Below, piece after piece: positions 49,547 to 60,557 of a stretch of 64,000 bases of DNA. Made by a program: the position numbers and the translations under genes. The stretch lies in the NCBI RefSeq assembly GCF_020921035.1, contig NC_063158.1, positions 21,686,178-21,750,177 on the forward strand, in the 5' to 3' direction. The first letter of the stretch is position 1, and each line of letters begins with the position of its first letter. Under the pieces are notes generated by a model. It was not told where the DNA came from. It saw only the letters and a program-made list of their open reading frames with translations, and did not search any database. The stretch comes from Rhodamnia argentea. Its lineage: Eukaryota; Streptophyta; Magnoliopsida; Myrtales; Myrtaceae.

Positions 49547-52500
49547 TTAAAGTAGGAGTGGTGGAGATGTGAAGCCACCGTAGAGCAACCCTTTGGCGAT
49601 GAGATGATAAGCACTCTCAGTCAAGTGAATCCCATCCCAATCGACGAAAGCCGATGGATCTTTGCAAACAGTTGAGCCTGGGTCACCACACCTTGCTGAA
49701 TTATTGAGGTTGTATGGACCACCTCCTCCACAACATGCCCTTAGTGCCCCTCCATAAAAGCCTGCGTGAATGCCAATGATATCACCCAAATGGTGCTAAT
49801 GTTACATATGTCATCTGGTGTATTTCATGAAATCAGCGAAGCGCTAGGGTTTTTCTTTCCGAAAATAGCATGAGAGTTTCAAACCGACGTTATGAAGAGA
49901 CGTAACACCTAACGTTCAACCAGGTTTAGAGCATCATAACTAGCAATTGAGTAGTAATTGCCATTCAGCAAATCGTCCGACCGAAAATAAGTGCTGACGT
50001 TATGTCAAACTCAGACAACCATATTTAATTTGATTGAGAGTTGCATGTCTAATGTGTGGTTTTTGGGAGAGAAACACCCAAAAAAGGAAGGATTTTTACC
50101 TTTGTTTTGGAAGGGATTTAATTGCAAATGGGAAATGAGGGACATGAAAGATTTAGTATTTGGCCACTTTTTCGAATTCAACTCATATAGGCATATCTAC
50201 TCACGGTCATATGATTTTACTTATTTTTTTCATTTAAATTTTATTTATGACTTTATTAAAGTGTTCGAGTATAAAAATGTGTATTATAAATCTCCATATT
50301 TAATTCATGTTTTCTATTATAAAAAAAAGTAGTTAGGAACGGTTTGGGCCATTTCGGGTTTAAGCATCTCAAACCTGAAGGCCCATGCTAGCCCATTTAA
50401 ATAATAAAGAATTGGACAAGCTCGATCCTAGCTGAAAAAATCAGCCCGATTTGGTTCAGTCCGAGTTCACTCCTAGGTTTCAAGATGCCAATCTTTAGGA
50501 AAAAGTCTATGTATTAAGTCAATTCACTTAGAGCCACACTCCATCACCAAATCATGCTTTAAGATTTGGCTTCATTATATTGGTCCATCCAATTTGTCAT
50601 TCCATCCTCGCTCTCTATGATTCAAGAAAAATCTTGACTCTTGAGGTAAAGGGAGAAAACTGTGGAGAAAGAAAAAGAAAACAAGTTGGCTTTCACTTGA
50701 TGAACAGACCATGTAAGTTCTTTTCTCCTTTTAAATACACGGTCATCTTTCTAAATATGGATCTTGTTTGTTATTTGAAAATAAATCTGTAATTACTTGT
50801 ACGAATGGCGATGGATGTGATATGCGGAAAAGAAAAGCCGTGAGTACACGACTTGTTAGAAGAATATTAGTTCAAACAAAAAATATGCATTAACAATGAG
50901 ATTTGAGAGGAGGAAAAAAAAAGTAAATGCGAAAAGAAGGCTCACCGTATTCTTTTGGAGTGCGATAAATAGGCACGGAAGCACCATAATAATCGGCGTA
51001 CATAATTCTTGCATGGGGGTATTCTTCTCTCAATTTTTGCAATTCTTGCTGGAGGTAGTTATCGTGGTACTGGAAGAGAGCATTATAAGCCTTCAGACAT
51101 CCAGTTGTAGGGTCATACGCCGAAACGTTAGGGCTTTGAAACAAAGTTAGAAACAACGCAGAGCAGCCTACAGGAAATTGTCCTGGCACCAACAGATCCA
51201 CTGCTCCTTCTTCTATCAGCATCTGTCATGGTTATGATTGTTCATGGAAAAGAAAAGTCAAAAATAAAAACTTGATAATAGTGAAAAATGACGATAATGA
51301 TAATAAAACAACAACAACAACAATAATAATAATTCAAGACAAATCACGTGGAATGATTTGTAAATATTAGTGAATAACTTTTGGGAACCGCTTCATTCGC
51401 CCTGGACATCATCATATATTCTTTGTTTTATACATGTAAACTATTAAAAGGCGGTACTTATTTTTTTGGTAAGCACAAAAGCTCGAATTTATTAGTTGCC
51501 ATTTAGCTATTGTCAATGCTTCTTTGCGGGGAAAATTACCGAAAAAGGTCCAAAAACCTATTTCAATTTTTTTCAATTTAATTCTAGTTTTCTTTGGTTA
51601 CTTTAGTCTTAAATTTTTTACATTCGTGCCAATTTAGTCTGTCCAACCAATGATGATGTGGAACTGTCGATCCCGACCTTGACTTTTTAAATAATTTTTT
51701 TTTCTTTTTTATTTTCTTTATTTTTTTCTTGACTTAGGGCCGATGAGGGTCGCCAGCCAACCCTTACCGGCCATAGGCCAGGGCTGGGACCCCTCACCAC
51801 CACCGAGCAAGGGCGCTATGCCCTCACCCGACCATATCTAGCTAGGGTGTCGCGGCCCTCGATAGATCTAGGCAAGGGGCCGTGCCCTCACTCTAGCCGA
51901 CAAGTGCGTTGCGGCCCTCACCTATTGCCTGCGAGGCCCTCGGGGGCCCCAAGTATAAAAAAAAAAAAAATCTAAAGAAAGCAAAAAAAATATATATATA
52001 TTAAAATACTAATAAAAACAATCAACGTTAGCACCGCCAGCCAAAATTGACCGGAGGACTGAATTGGCATAACATCTGGATTATTAGGGTTTGCATTTGG
52101 TACAACTTCTAAAATAAGAAGTTTCTCCAAATAGTGTAGTGACGAAAGCATTTATCTATCGTTATCGAATTCGACATGCTCATCTTTAAAACGCTAGGCT
52201 CATGCCTTAGAAGAACATCCCACCAATCTGTGATCATTAAAAAAAAGGAAAAAGAAAAGACATAATGATTCAGAGCGATTCCTAATTTGGGTATTTAACG
52301 TTAAGCTCGTGCTGAAATAAGTTTGTGCAACATACACTGGTGGCTCGAGTGATGGCTCCAACAATTTGTGGTACCAAAGGACGTAGCTGTTCAACGGTTC
52401 GACCAGAGAGAAAGGGAAAGATGTAGTCATTGCCACCAATCTCCCCCACCAGAAACAGAGACTTCTTAAAGTACTCTTCACATTCTGCACAAAAAGGAAA

Positions 52501-53762
52501 AAGAAAAATTACAGCAAATGCTTCACAAAGATTATACTAAGGACCTAATTTATAGAAGTCAATGCCACATGTCTCCCCCAATCAGAAAGAATTGTTAATG
52601 TCGAATTTGCTAAACTACAGCACATGTTTCATAAGAGTTATACGAAGCGCCCAATTACCAGGAGGAGGTAACAGACGTTGCTAGCTCCTCCTTTGGCCCG
52701 TCCGTCATTGACTTACATCTCTATTATTAATGTGAAAAGAACCCGACAAAATTTGATGATGATAAATACAGTAATCAATAAAACATGAGAAAAATTAAAA
52801 TCGATACTACGAATTAAAGGCACGCATGACAATACTTCTGAAATAGAATTCTGCTCTAAAAGTGCATTTAGAGCAGAAATCCGTTTGGTAACACAACTTC
52901 TAGAGCATAAATCCGTTTAATTGCACAACTTCGTTTTTCTACTTTTGGAACATTTTTGTTGTTCTAGAAATAGTTTTGAAACCACTTGAAGAAGTTAAAA
53001 AAAAAAAAAAATCACTTCTCTCCAGTAGTAGAAAAATCAACTTTCGACTAGAAGTTGATTTCTAGAGTAGAAGTACTATCATGAGCACCGCAGCAATGCC
53101 ATGAGCGCCGCAGCCATGCCTTTAGGCCCTTTACCCTCGCTTTTTTGACAAGGAAAGGCAGAGATTTACCTCGTTTGGTGGTGCAGAGAGACGACTTCAT
53201 ATTCTGGAACCAGCCAAGCTGAACACTCAACGAGTCATTTGTCCACAACGCAATCTCCTGAGCAGAGAAGAAAGACGGGTCGAGTGCTGTGGCACCAACA
53301 ACTGCGAAGTTCACTCCCGTCCGGATAGGTGGACCTTTGGCTACTGCCAAATATGGTGGAAGATAAGGCAGTCCGAATGCTTCAGCTGCATCCTCATATA
53401 TTTTACATTAAAGTCAGATGATCTATTTAGAAGGGACCAAAAATGCACTTATGGCAAATGACTTTGCAGGAGTGACCGAAAAATGTAGAGAAGAAATTAG
53501 TAAGAGAGCGTACAATACCTATGAAATCAATAATGAGGCGTCCGTCTGAGCATCGACCAGTCGCGTGGTGGAAGAATGTCTCACCATAAGGGAGATTTTT
53601 TACCCCTGGAAGTGCGAGTGCCCCGGTAAGGAGGAAGTTTCCAGTGTCACTCAGAGAGTTGCCAAAGTTGAAGATTGCATTGTAGCGCCCGGGGCTCGAC
53701 AAGACGGACTTTGAAGAGAGGCAGCAGAGCAAAATGAAGACTGCTATCTTCATGAATTTCAT
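49547..53762 (-). CDS. GDSL esterase/lipase, copy B, with GNSL in place of GDSL
   Basis: Five minus-strand exons: 53762-53519, 53385-53170, 52484-52336, 51222-50946, 49761-49547, 366 residues. Exons 2 to 5 have the same lengths as in copy A (216, 149, 277, 215 nt). The open frame is unbroken. A signal peptide (MKFMKIAVFILLCC) is followed by Block I IFNFGNSLSDTGN: the Asp before the catalytic Ser36 is Asn35. Block III is VGEIGGNDYIFP, and Block V is DWDGIHLTESAYHL with Asp338 and His341, so the triad and GxND are kept. The GDSL Asp is normally conserved for fold and loop geometry, so activity may be reduced or changed. A second ATG at residue 4 (53753) matches the start of copy A. A TATA-like TATAAAAT lies about 115 bp upstream. 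A small repeat sits in intron 2 (52840-53070) and a GC-cored TIR element in intron 3. Confidence 0.92.
51530..52108. mobile_element. GC-cored TIR element in GDSL-B intron 3
   Basis: Left arm 'attaccgaaaaaggtccaaa' and 'acattcgtgccaatttagtc'. GC block at 51735-51950 with repeated 'cgcggccctc', 'gccctcac' words. Right side 'gaccggaggactgaattggc'. Copy A has a relative in the same intron, but not at the same point, so they are probably independent insertions. Confidence 0.5.
52835..53078. mobile_element. Small inverted-repeat element in GDSL-B intron 2
   Basis: Left end 'atacttctgaaatagaattc' against right end, other strand, 'gtacttctactctagaaatc'. Inside is 'agagcagaaatccgtttggt', which also occurs inverted near 47.5 kb. 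The short size and lack of coding sequence suggest a MITE. Confidence 0.4.
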
Positions 53763-54771
53763 GTCAAACAATACTTGAAAATTCCGATGAAGGCAGGGTC
53801 TGCTTGGGGTTGAGTTTGTTCCGATGAAGCTTCAACTGCTCCCTTGCCGTCGAAGAAAGGCACCCTTGTATAAATTTTATAAATTTGGGTAAAGCCCTTA
53901 TGGAATCCATTCGCATGAGTCACATCGGTAAAGAAATCCCGCTTATTTGCGAAGCCCGATCATAAGGATTATTCTCAACTTCGATGCGTTGAATCCTGCA
54001 TAATAATTTTGTCCGACGAAATAATCTTAAAAAGCAGTAGGGTAGTTACGTCGCCCTTCTTAAATTAGGAGAAGGAATAATTCTAGGTGGAAGTGATGTG
54101 ACTTTGTCTGAGTAGTTAGAATGATATGCCATGACTTAGAAAGAAAGACCAAAAGGCAGTGACCGGCATGAGATTTGTTGGCATAGTCGATGAATATTCT
54201 CGGCGAAGTGCAATTACAAATTCGTGCTTGACATTGACAGTGCGCCCTAAACATAAATATTACAATCTAGGCCAATGATTATAAAAACAAAAGTCAATGA
54301 GATACTTTACCATTGAGGATTTTGGTTGGTGTCCGATTTATGAGACATGCTGCAGTGAGGATACATTTGCCCCAAAACTTTAACGGAAGATTGGCTTGAA
54401 ATCGTAATGCACGTTCAACACCTTGTTAATTGCGAAGATTTCATTCGACAAGAGAGCTGAAAATCACGGATGAAAGACACTAAGAGAGCTGAAAAGTTTG
54501 CGCAGTTTTGGAGTCAAGGAACTCCTAACCATTAAAGATCTGAGAAGAAAAGCAAGAAAAGAAAAATAGCCGCCTCAATAGCTAAAGGTGTAACAGTGGC
54601 TCAATAAATTCGGTCCATGTATACTAAGCACAAGCCCATCTCATTTCCCTTTTTCTTCATCAAAATAAGAAAAACAGAGAGAGAGATCGTCCATGGAAAA
54701 AATTTGCACGTTTAGACCATCCGGATATCCCAACAAGTCAAATCAACTACAAATTGCAACGCCTGATAAGT
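53763..54771. other. GDSL-B upstream region with a copia trace
   Basis: The proximal 200 bp is the GDSL-B promoter. At about 54306-54425 the minus strand has a short Ty1-copia integrase-type trace (INRTPTKIL). The same trace occurs at about 60840-60950, beyond the LINE. These are fossil fragments, too short for more detail. No gene otherwise. Confidence 0.45.
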
Positions 54772-54785
54772 TATTCAAGCCAATT
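54772..54785 (-). repeat. Target-site duplication, LINE 3' side
   Basis: TATTCAAGCCAATT, identical to 60544-60557. The last Ts merge with the poly-T that is the LINE's poly-A tail on the minus strand. Confidence 0.9.
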
Positions 54786-54824
54786 TTTTTTTTTTTTTGG
54801 TCATAATAAACTTTTCATTAAAAC

Positions 54825-57800
54825 CTAACTCAAAGCAAATGAGCCCGACGGGTGGGCTTCAGTACAAAGTAAATCCCAAAGAGCAAAAGGGGGAGAGGAA
54901 ACCCAATCCAGAGGTAATACATTTTTCCTGTGATTTTTAGCTATCCAATCTGCAATCCGATTAGCTTCTCTTGACACATAGGATACCCGACACTTAGGAA
55001 AATGGACTAAAATATCCTTGCATCTTCTGATTGGCACGTGAATTTCCCACGCGGTTGTGAGTGGGCATGAGAGGGCTTCCACAAGTGGCGACTCTGTCTC
55101 TATGCACTTCATCAACGAGATAGTCCTCCAGCATCTAGGGCTTCGGCTTCTTTAGATTGGAGAGAAAGATTGCACCTCAAGCTTCGACTAAAGCAAGGGC
55201 TTCGACCATGATGGCCGGCAGGCAACCATGTCTTCGCCCCTCCGTTTATCGGTCGGCCGGTGGAATCGAGACGGCCATGCGATAGAGCCTTCCTCGAACC
55301 GGGTAGAAAGCTCCGTCAATGTTCACCTTAAAAGCTTGGTTTTTAGGGGGCTTCCGGTAGTCAAGGATGTTCCTTCGTTGATTCTGATTTGCAAGCTGAA
55401 AAGTTCCATTTTTGAAAGCAATGTAGGGTAATTAACGCTGTCTCCACGATAGCGGCGGGATCAGGCTTCTTCTTCTTGAAGACGTTTTCATTCCTTGCTT
55501 TCCAGATTCCCCAAAGGACCGCAGAAATTGTGGCTAGATCTGGTGAGTCGTTTTGAATTTTCGCAAAATTGCATACCCATTCTTCAATTCGAGATAACCC
55601 TTTGCTTGAGATTCGCAGGTTCAGCTTTGGATTTGCCCAAATCTCTTTGGTCCCGGCAAAGAAGACATAAATGCTCGTTGTCTCGGGCTTGGTTACACAA
55701 GGGGCAAACGGGGTCAGGTACTATTTTCCTGCGGTAGAGATTGTCCTTGGTGGGGAGAGCATTCTGGCACAAACTCCACATGAAGAATCTGATTTTTGGG
55801 GGAATCCTCAGTTTCCAAATATCTTTCCAGAGGGTGCAAGGGGGAAGGTAGGAACTTGATGCTTGATTCTCTATCTGAGTTGTTATAGATGCACGAATGT
55901 AATGATATCCGCTTTTAACGGTGTACTTTCCTGACTGTGTGTCTGGCCACACAATCTGATCACTCTCTGTTTGGGGTTTGATTGGAATTGTGAGGATTTC
56001 TTGCACCGTGTTCTCATCAAAGTGTTCTTGTAAAATGTCTCCATTCCAACATTCTGCGTCTGTAGATATGAGTCCTGACACGAATTGAGGTTCATTTCTC
56101 TTCGCAGGGCCAACTAGGATCCCTTTCTTTAGCCACTTGTCTTCTCTCACTTTGATTCCAGTTCCATTCCCTACAGCCCACATAACTGAAGGAGAAATAG
56201 AATCCCTTCCCACCAATAAGCTTTGCCAGCCCCAAGATGAGCGTTGCCCCCTATCTGCGTGCCAAAAGTCTCTATTTGGAAAGTAAAGACCTTTGAACAG
56301 TTGACTCCATGGGGAGTTGGAGTTGTGGCCTAAGCGCCAAGCTTGTTTTGCTAACATTGCTTTGTTGAAGTCCAGCAAATCTCGAAATCCCAAGCCACCT
56401 ACGTCCTTTCTTGTTTTCAGCAGTTCCCACTTTTTCCAGTGAACACCAGCTTTTGTCTCATTTGTCTTCCACCAGAATTGTGCTATTTTCTGCTCAATCG
56501 CCTTGCAAACTGAGACGGGAATTTTGAAAACTGACATGGCATATTGTGGAAGAGCTTGCACCACCGTTTTAATCAAGATTTCTTTGCCTGCTCTTGACAT
56601 TAATTTCTCCTTCCAACCTTCCAGCTTTTTGCTAACTCGTCCCAGAATCCAGGAAAACATTTGCTTTTTGTAACGCCCCAATCCGAAGGAATCCCGGGGT
56701 ATTTTCCAGTTTTCTCCAAAATAGGCACTCTCAACTCCCCGGCCATATTTTCTTTAAGGTTTGGAGGGCAATCTCTACTAAAGAAAATCCCTGATTTGTT
56801 TAAATTAATCTGCTGTCCCGAAGCCATACAATATTGGTTCAGAATTGATGCTAAGTTTTGGCATTCCAGCACCTTCCCATCTAGAAAAAAGATCGAGTCA
56901 TCTGCAAACAGTAGATGGGAAAGAGTAGGGCACCACCTGTTGAGTTTAATACCCTTTATGCTGCCATCTTCCATAGCCTTTCTCATCAGTGAAGTTAAGA
57001 CATTAGCCACCAGGATGAAAAGATATGGGGATAAAGGGTCCCCTTGCCTAATTCCTCGAGAAGGCACAAAATATTCAAGAGGCTCGCCATTTATTTTAAG
57101 GCTAAATGATACTGTACTAACACACTGCATAATCCAGCCGATCCATCTCTTGTGGAAGCCAACTTTACTTAAGCATGCCTCTAAGAACTCCCATTCCACA
57201 CGATCATAAGCTTTTTTCATATCAAGCTTCAAGACTGCCTGGAACTTTTTCCTTCTTTTTCGAACTCTGAGCTGATGTAATACTTCCTGCACCACAAAAA
57301 TGTTATCTTGAATTTGTCTTCCCCCAACAAAAGCACTTTGTTCCTCAGCTATGATTTGTGGCAGTAATGGCTTGAGTCTGTTTGCTAACACTTTAGCAAT
57401 GATTTTATAGCTAAAGTTGCATAAACTGATAGGGCGATATTGATCAAGCGTCTCAGGGTGTGGGACCTTTGGTATCAGGGAAATTTGGGTTCTGTTCAGT
57501 CCATGCGGCATGTTTCCAGATTTGAAAAATGCTTTAATCTCATTGAAAATATCCGGCTTTAACACATCCCAATTCTGTTGGTAAAAGAGGCCATTTAGTC
57601 CATCTGGTCCCGGTGCTTTAGTGGCCCCAAGCTGAAAAATAGCTTGTTGAACTTCTTCAATAGTCACCTCAGCTAGCAAAGAGTTGTTCATTTCCTCAGT
57701 AACGACCTTGGGGCATTGCTCCAGAATAGGGGAGAAAGGACGACATCCCTCAGATTGGTAAAGTTCCTTAAAATACTGCACAGTAGCTTGTTTAATCTGT

Positions 57801-58959
57801 TGTGGTTCAGATATCCATTCGTTGGATGAGTCTTTAATCATTGATAGTCTGTTTCTTTGTCTTCGCTGGATTGTGGTAGCATGAAAGAATTTAGTATTTT
57901 TATCCCCCCACCGCAGCCAATGTATCCGTGATCTCACCCCCAGTACATCTCCTCTTGCCTCCACAAAAATTCAATTTCCCCTTGCAACTGCTTCACTTTC
58001 TCTCTCTCAAAAGGCCTGTGACTGCTGTTCATATGGTGCTGGATTTCCTGTTTCAGCCAGTTTATTCTTTCTTTCCCATTCCAAAAAGCTTTCTTGCTCC
58101 ATCTAGATAAAGCATCAGAGGTTGCCAACAACTTGCCCTCTAAATTCTTCATAGCATGCGCGGGTGACTCCCAAGCCTCTCGAATAACTTCTCTGCAATT
58201 GTCGTTCTCAAGCCAAAATGCTTCAAATTTAAATTCTCGTATTCTTTTCTTCTTATCAGCCTGAGTTGACAAAATTATGGGACTGTGGTCAGACCCTACA
58301 GCAGGAAGTGCGAAAACTTCTGCTTCGGGGAACAAAAGTCTCCATTCGATATTGCACAAGACTCTGTCAAGGCGTTCTTTGATATTCTCATCTCCATTTC
58401 TGTTGTTTGACCACGTGAAGGCACAACCTTTACTTTCTAAATCCATCAAAGAACAAGCTTCCAGCATATTTTGGAAATTTGTCATTCGAGAATTTTCAGC
58501 CATATACCTGCCCAATTTCTCCCAACAGAACAACACCTCATTAAAGTCGCCCAAGCAAACCCAAGGCAACACATTGGAAAAACTGATTTCACGAAGCTTC
58601 TCTCAAAGTTGAAGTCTTCTCTGGAAGTTATAAGGAGCATGAATAAAGGTGATTCTCATCCTTTTGCCACTCATCAAGTCTTTACATCTAAGATTCATAT
58701 AACTCTCCGATTCTGTGTCAAAAGTAAGCTCAACTCTATCATCCCATAAGATAGCCAAACCCCCAGCAGTACCAATCGGGTCAACCACCCTGCAGTATGG
58801 AAAATTTAACCTTCGCCTTATTTTCTGAAGAGCTACCTCCTGGTTCTTTGTTTCCATCAAAAAAATCACAGCGGGCCTGAAGCGAGCCACAAGGGCTCTT
58901 AGTTCGCGAACTGTCAAGGGTGTGCCCAACCCTTGACAGTTCCAACATAGGGCATTCAT
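54825..58959 (-). pseudogene. LINE ORF2 (endonuclease, reverse transcriptase, RNase H-like), broken
   Basis: Starts MNALCWNCQGLGTP, an APE-type endonuclease, with METKNQ, LGDFNEVL and SDHSPI motifs. The reverse transcriptase follows, with FFHATTIQRR, KAPGPDGLNG, QYRPISLCNF, LKLDMKKAYDRVEW, PSRGIRQGDPLSP and the catalytic LLFADDSIFF. A zinc-binding module (CPLC) comes next, then an RNase H-like tail (VSYVSREANRIADWIAKNH, 55115-54825). It is interrupted: an in-frame TGA at 58603 in the endonuclease, frameshifts near 57935 and 56680 and one near 55660, plus several stops in the degenerate stretch 55450-55120. In a working element this single polyprotein of about 1,350 residues would cut the target and copy the RNA. 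The ATG overlaps the ORF1 stop as ATGA. Confidence 0.9.
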
Positions 58960-60101
58960 TTTTCCTTTGGTGGCTTATTAGGGCTAGCCACCAAAGCCCA
59001 TTCAGCAGTATCAGTTGTACGAACCGGTGTATCCAGTAGTTGGGTCTCATCCAAACAGGCACGTGTCGAAGTCTCAGAAAGGTAAGGGCAGTACCTTCGC
59101 TGCCTTTTGATTGAAGGTGTTTTAGGTTCTTTACAGCTCTTCTTTTTGTTAACCTTGTTGTTCTGTCCCTGGGGAGGTGCCTGTTGCTGTGGAATTCCAG
59201 AGTGATCAGGAGTAACTAGCGGAGCCTCCCCCAATACAAGATTCTGCCCTAGCTGCTCTTGTGTTTCAGGTATGATCTCTTCAACAGCAACTGCATTTTC
59301 TGTTGTTTTTTTAGCATAAAACACATCCCAAAAAGGGCTGTGGTCTTGAACTTCTGCACGCAGCCAATTGCCAAAACAGCTTCCCATTTTTGTTGTAAAC
59401 TTGTCTTCATCGTAAGGGACATCTTTACAATAGCTTGCATAATGTCCTATCTTTCCACATGAGTAGCAAAAGAAAGGGAGTCTTTCATATTTAAAATCGA
59501 GCCAGATTTTCCTGCCTCGATGTGTGGTTGACTGGCCCACACTCAGCTCAGCATGAACATCCAGCTCTACTCTGGCCTTTACAACCCGTTGGATAGCCGA
59601 ACCTGTGTCCTCTAGCTTCACTTCCAGCACTTGCCCCATGGTACTAGCAATTTTTCTCACAATTCCAGCAGATTTCCACTCAAGGGGAAGGCCTAATATT
59701 CTGACCCAGAAGGCACAAGTATCGAATTCATAGCATTGTGGGGGCAGATCCGGTTCCCAATCCTTCAACAGCAATAACTGATTGGAGAAAGACCACGGCC
59801 CCCCATCCAGCACCCTTTTTTTCTCTGCAGCACTTCTAAAGGTAAAACTGTAAAGACCATCTTCCCAGGGTGTGATGTCGATGGTGTCATTTCTCCAGGC
59901 CTTTTTCATTGCTGTTTGGAAAGCCTGAAAGTTGATGCTAGGGGTTTGGAAGAGGTGTCCCACAAGGGAATGTTGACATTCTGTCAGTTTTTCCTCCAAA
60001 AAGTCATCATCACAGATAGTAATGTCTTGTTTATGCATTAACCGACCGAGCTTATTGCAGAGTGTTTCCAAACGAGCACCAGCACCATTATTCTCGTCCA
60101 T
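58956..60101 (-). CDS. LINE ORF1 protein (DUF4283, CCHC zinc knuckle)
   Basis: An unbroken 381-residue frame. The N-terminal half is the DUF4283 domain (about residues 35-180; VGHLFQTPSINFQAFQTAM, LDGGPWSFSNQLLLLKDWEP, FWVRILGLPLEW). A zinc knuckle follows (about 225-240; CYSCGKIGHYASYC, CX2CX4HX4C). The C-terminal third is polar and Pro/Gln/Lys-rich. Plant L1 ORF1 proteins bind the element's RNA and form the retrotransposition particle. Its stop codon TGA (58958-58956) overlaps the ORF2 ATG (58959-58957) by the sequence ATGA, so ORF2 could be reached by termination and re-initiation. That this frame is whole while ORF2 is not suggests a recent arrival. Confidence 0.92.
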   Translation of the reverse strand: MDENNGAGARLETLCNKLGRLMHKQDITICDDDFLEEKLTECQHSLVGHLFQTPSINFQAFQTAMKKAWRNDTIDITPWEDGLYSFTFRSAAEKKRVLDGGPWSFSNQLLLLKDWEPDLPPQCYEFDTCAFWVRILGLPLEWKSAGIVRKIASTMGQVLEVKLEDTGSAIQRVVKARVELDVHAELSVGQSTTHRGRKIWLDFKYERLPFFCYSCGKIGHYASYCKDVPYDEDKFTTKMGSCFGNWLRAEVQDHSPFWDVFYAKKTTENAVAVEEIIPETQEQLGQNLVLGEAPLVTPDHSGIPQQQAPPQGQNNKVNKKKSCKEPKTPSIKRQRRYCPYLSETSTRACLDETQLLDTPVRTTDTAEWALVASPNKPPKEK

Positions 60102-60543
60102 TGGAAGTAGGATCCAGCAAGAAAGGTGTCACCCAACTTTGAAAAGGCCCCTTAAAACTTCAGAAGACTGCAGAGCAGTGCTGGACCGAAGAACAGGAGG
60201 TTCAAGAAGAGAGGATTACAGCCGGAATATTGACAGAAAATAAGATGAATTCTGATGAAGAGACGGAGGAAGGAAGAAAAGTGGGCTACGGGAGGGAGGG
60301 CATGGTGGAGAAGGGGGCGATATTTACTTTGTGGGGTAGGCTAGAGTGTACAGGGTTGGCACACAGCGTATATAGAACCATTGTTAAGGATTAGAGTTTG
60401 GATATAGAAACGAAGAAGATGAGGTCAAGCTACCCAAACGGTAGAGAGAAGCTACCCATAGCGGTAGAGAGAAAACCTTGCATCAGGGGTTTTTTGCACC
60501 GCCTTTTTGACAATCTCAGGAGGAGGTCCACTTTAGACCAGGC

Positions 60544-60557
60544 TATTCAAGCCAATT
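60544..60557 (-). repeat. Target-site duplication, LINE 5' side
   Basis: TATTCAAGCCAATT followed by ATTTGTCCAG. The pre-insertion site was ...AGTTATTCAAGCCAATTATTTG.... Confidence 0.9.

Larger units (their letters stand above)
54786..60543 (-). mobile_element. Near full-length L1-type LINE with target-site duplication
   Basis: A 5.76-kb element on the minus strand bounded by the 14-bp duplication TATTCAAGCCAATT (54772-54785 and 60544-60557). Order: about 440 bp of 5' UTR (60543-60102), ORF1, ORF2 (endonuclease, reverse transcriptase, RNase H-like), a short 3' UTR and a poly-A tail (T-run 54786-54798 on the plus strand). The perfect duplication indicates a fairly young insertion. ORF2 has several disabling changes, so it cannot move on its own now. 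It lies about 1.0 kb upstream of the GDSL-B start codon and about 1.6 kb from the 3' end of copy C. Confidence 0.92.

Noticed and set aside
50000-50332. 113-codon plus-strand frame inside GDSL-B intron 4
   Set aside because: AT-rich, Phe/Tyr/Asn-heavy translation without any family resemblance; it lies within an intron of an intact gene.
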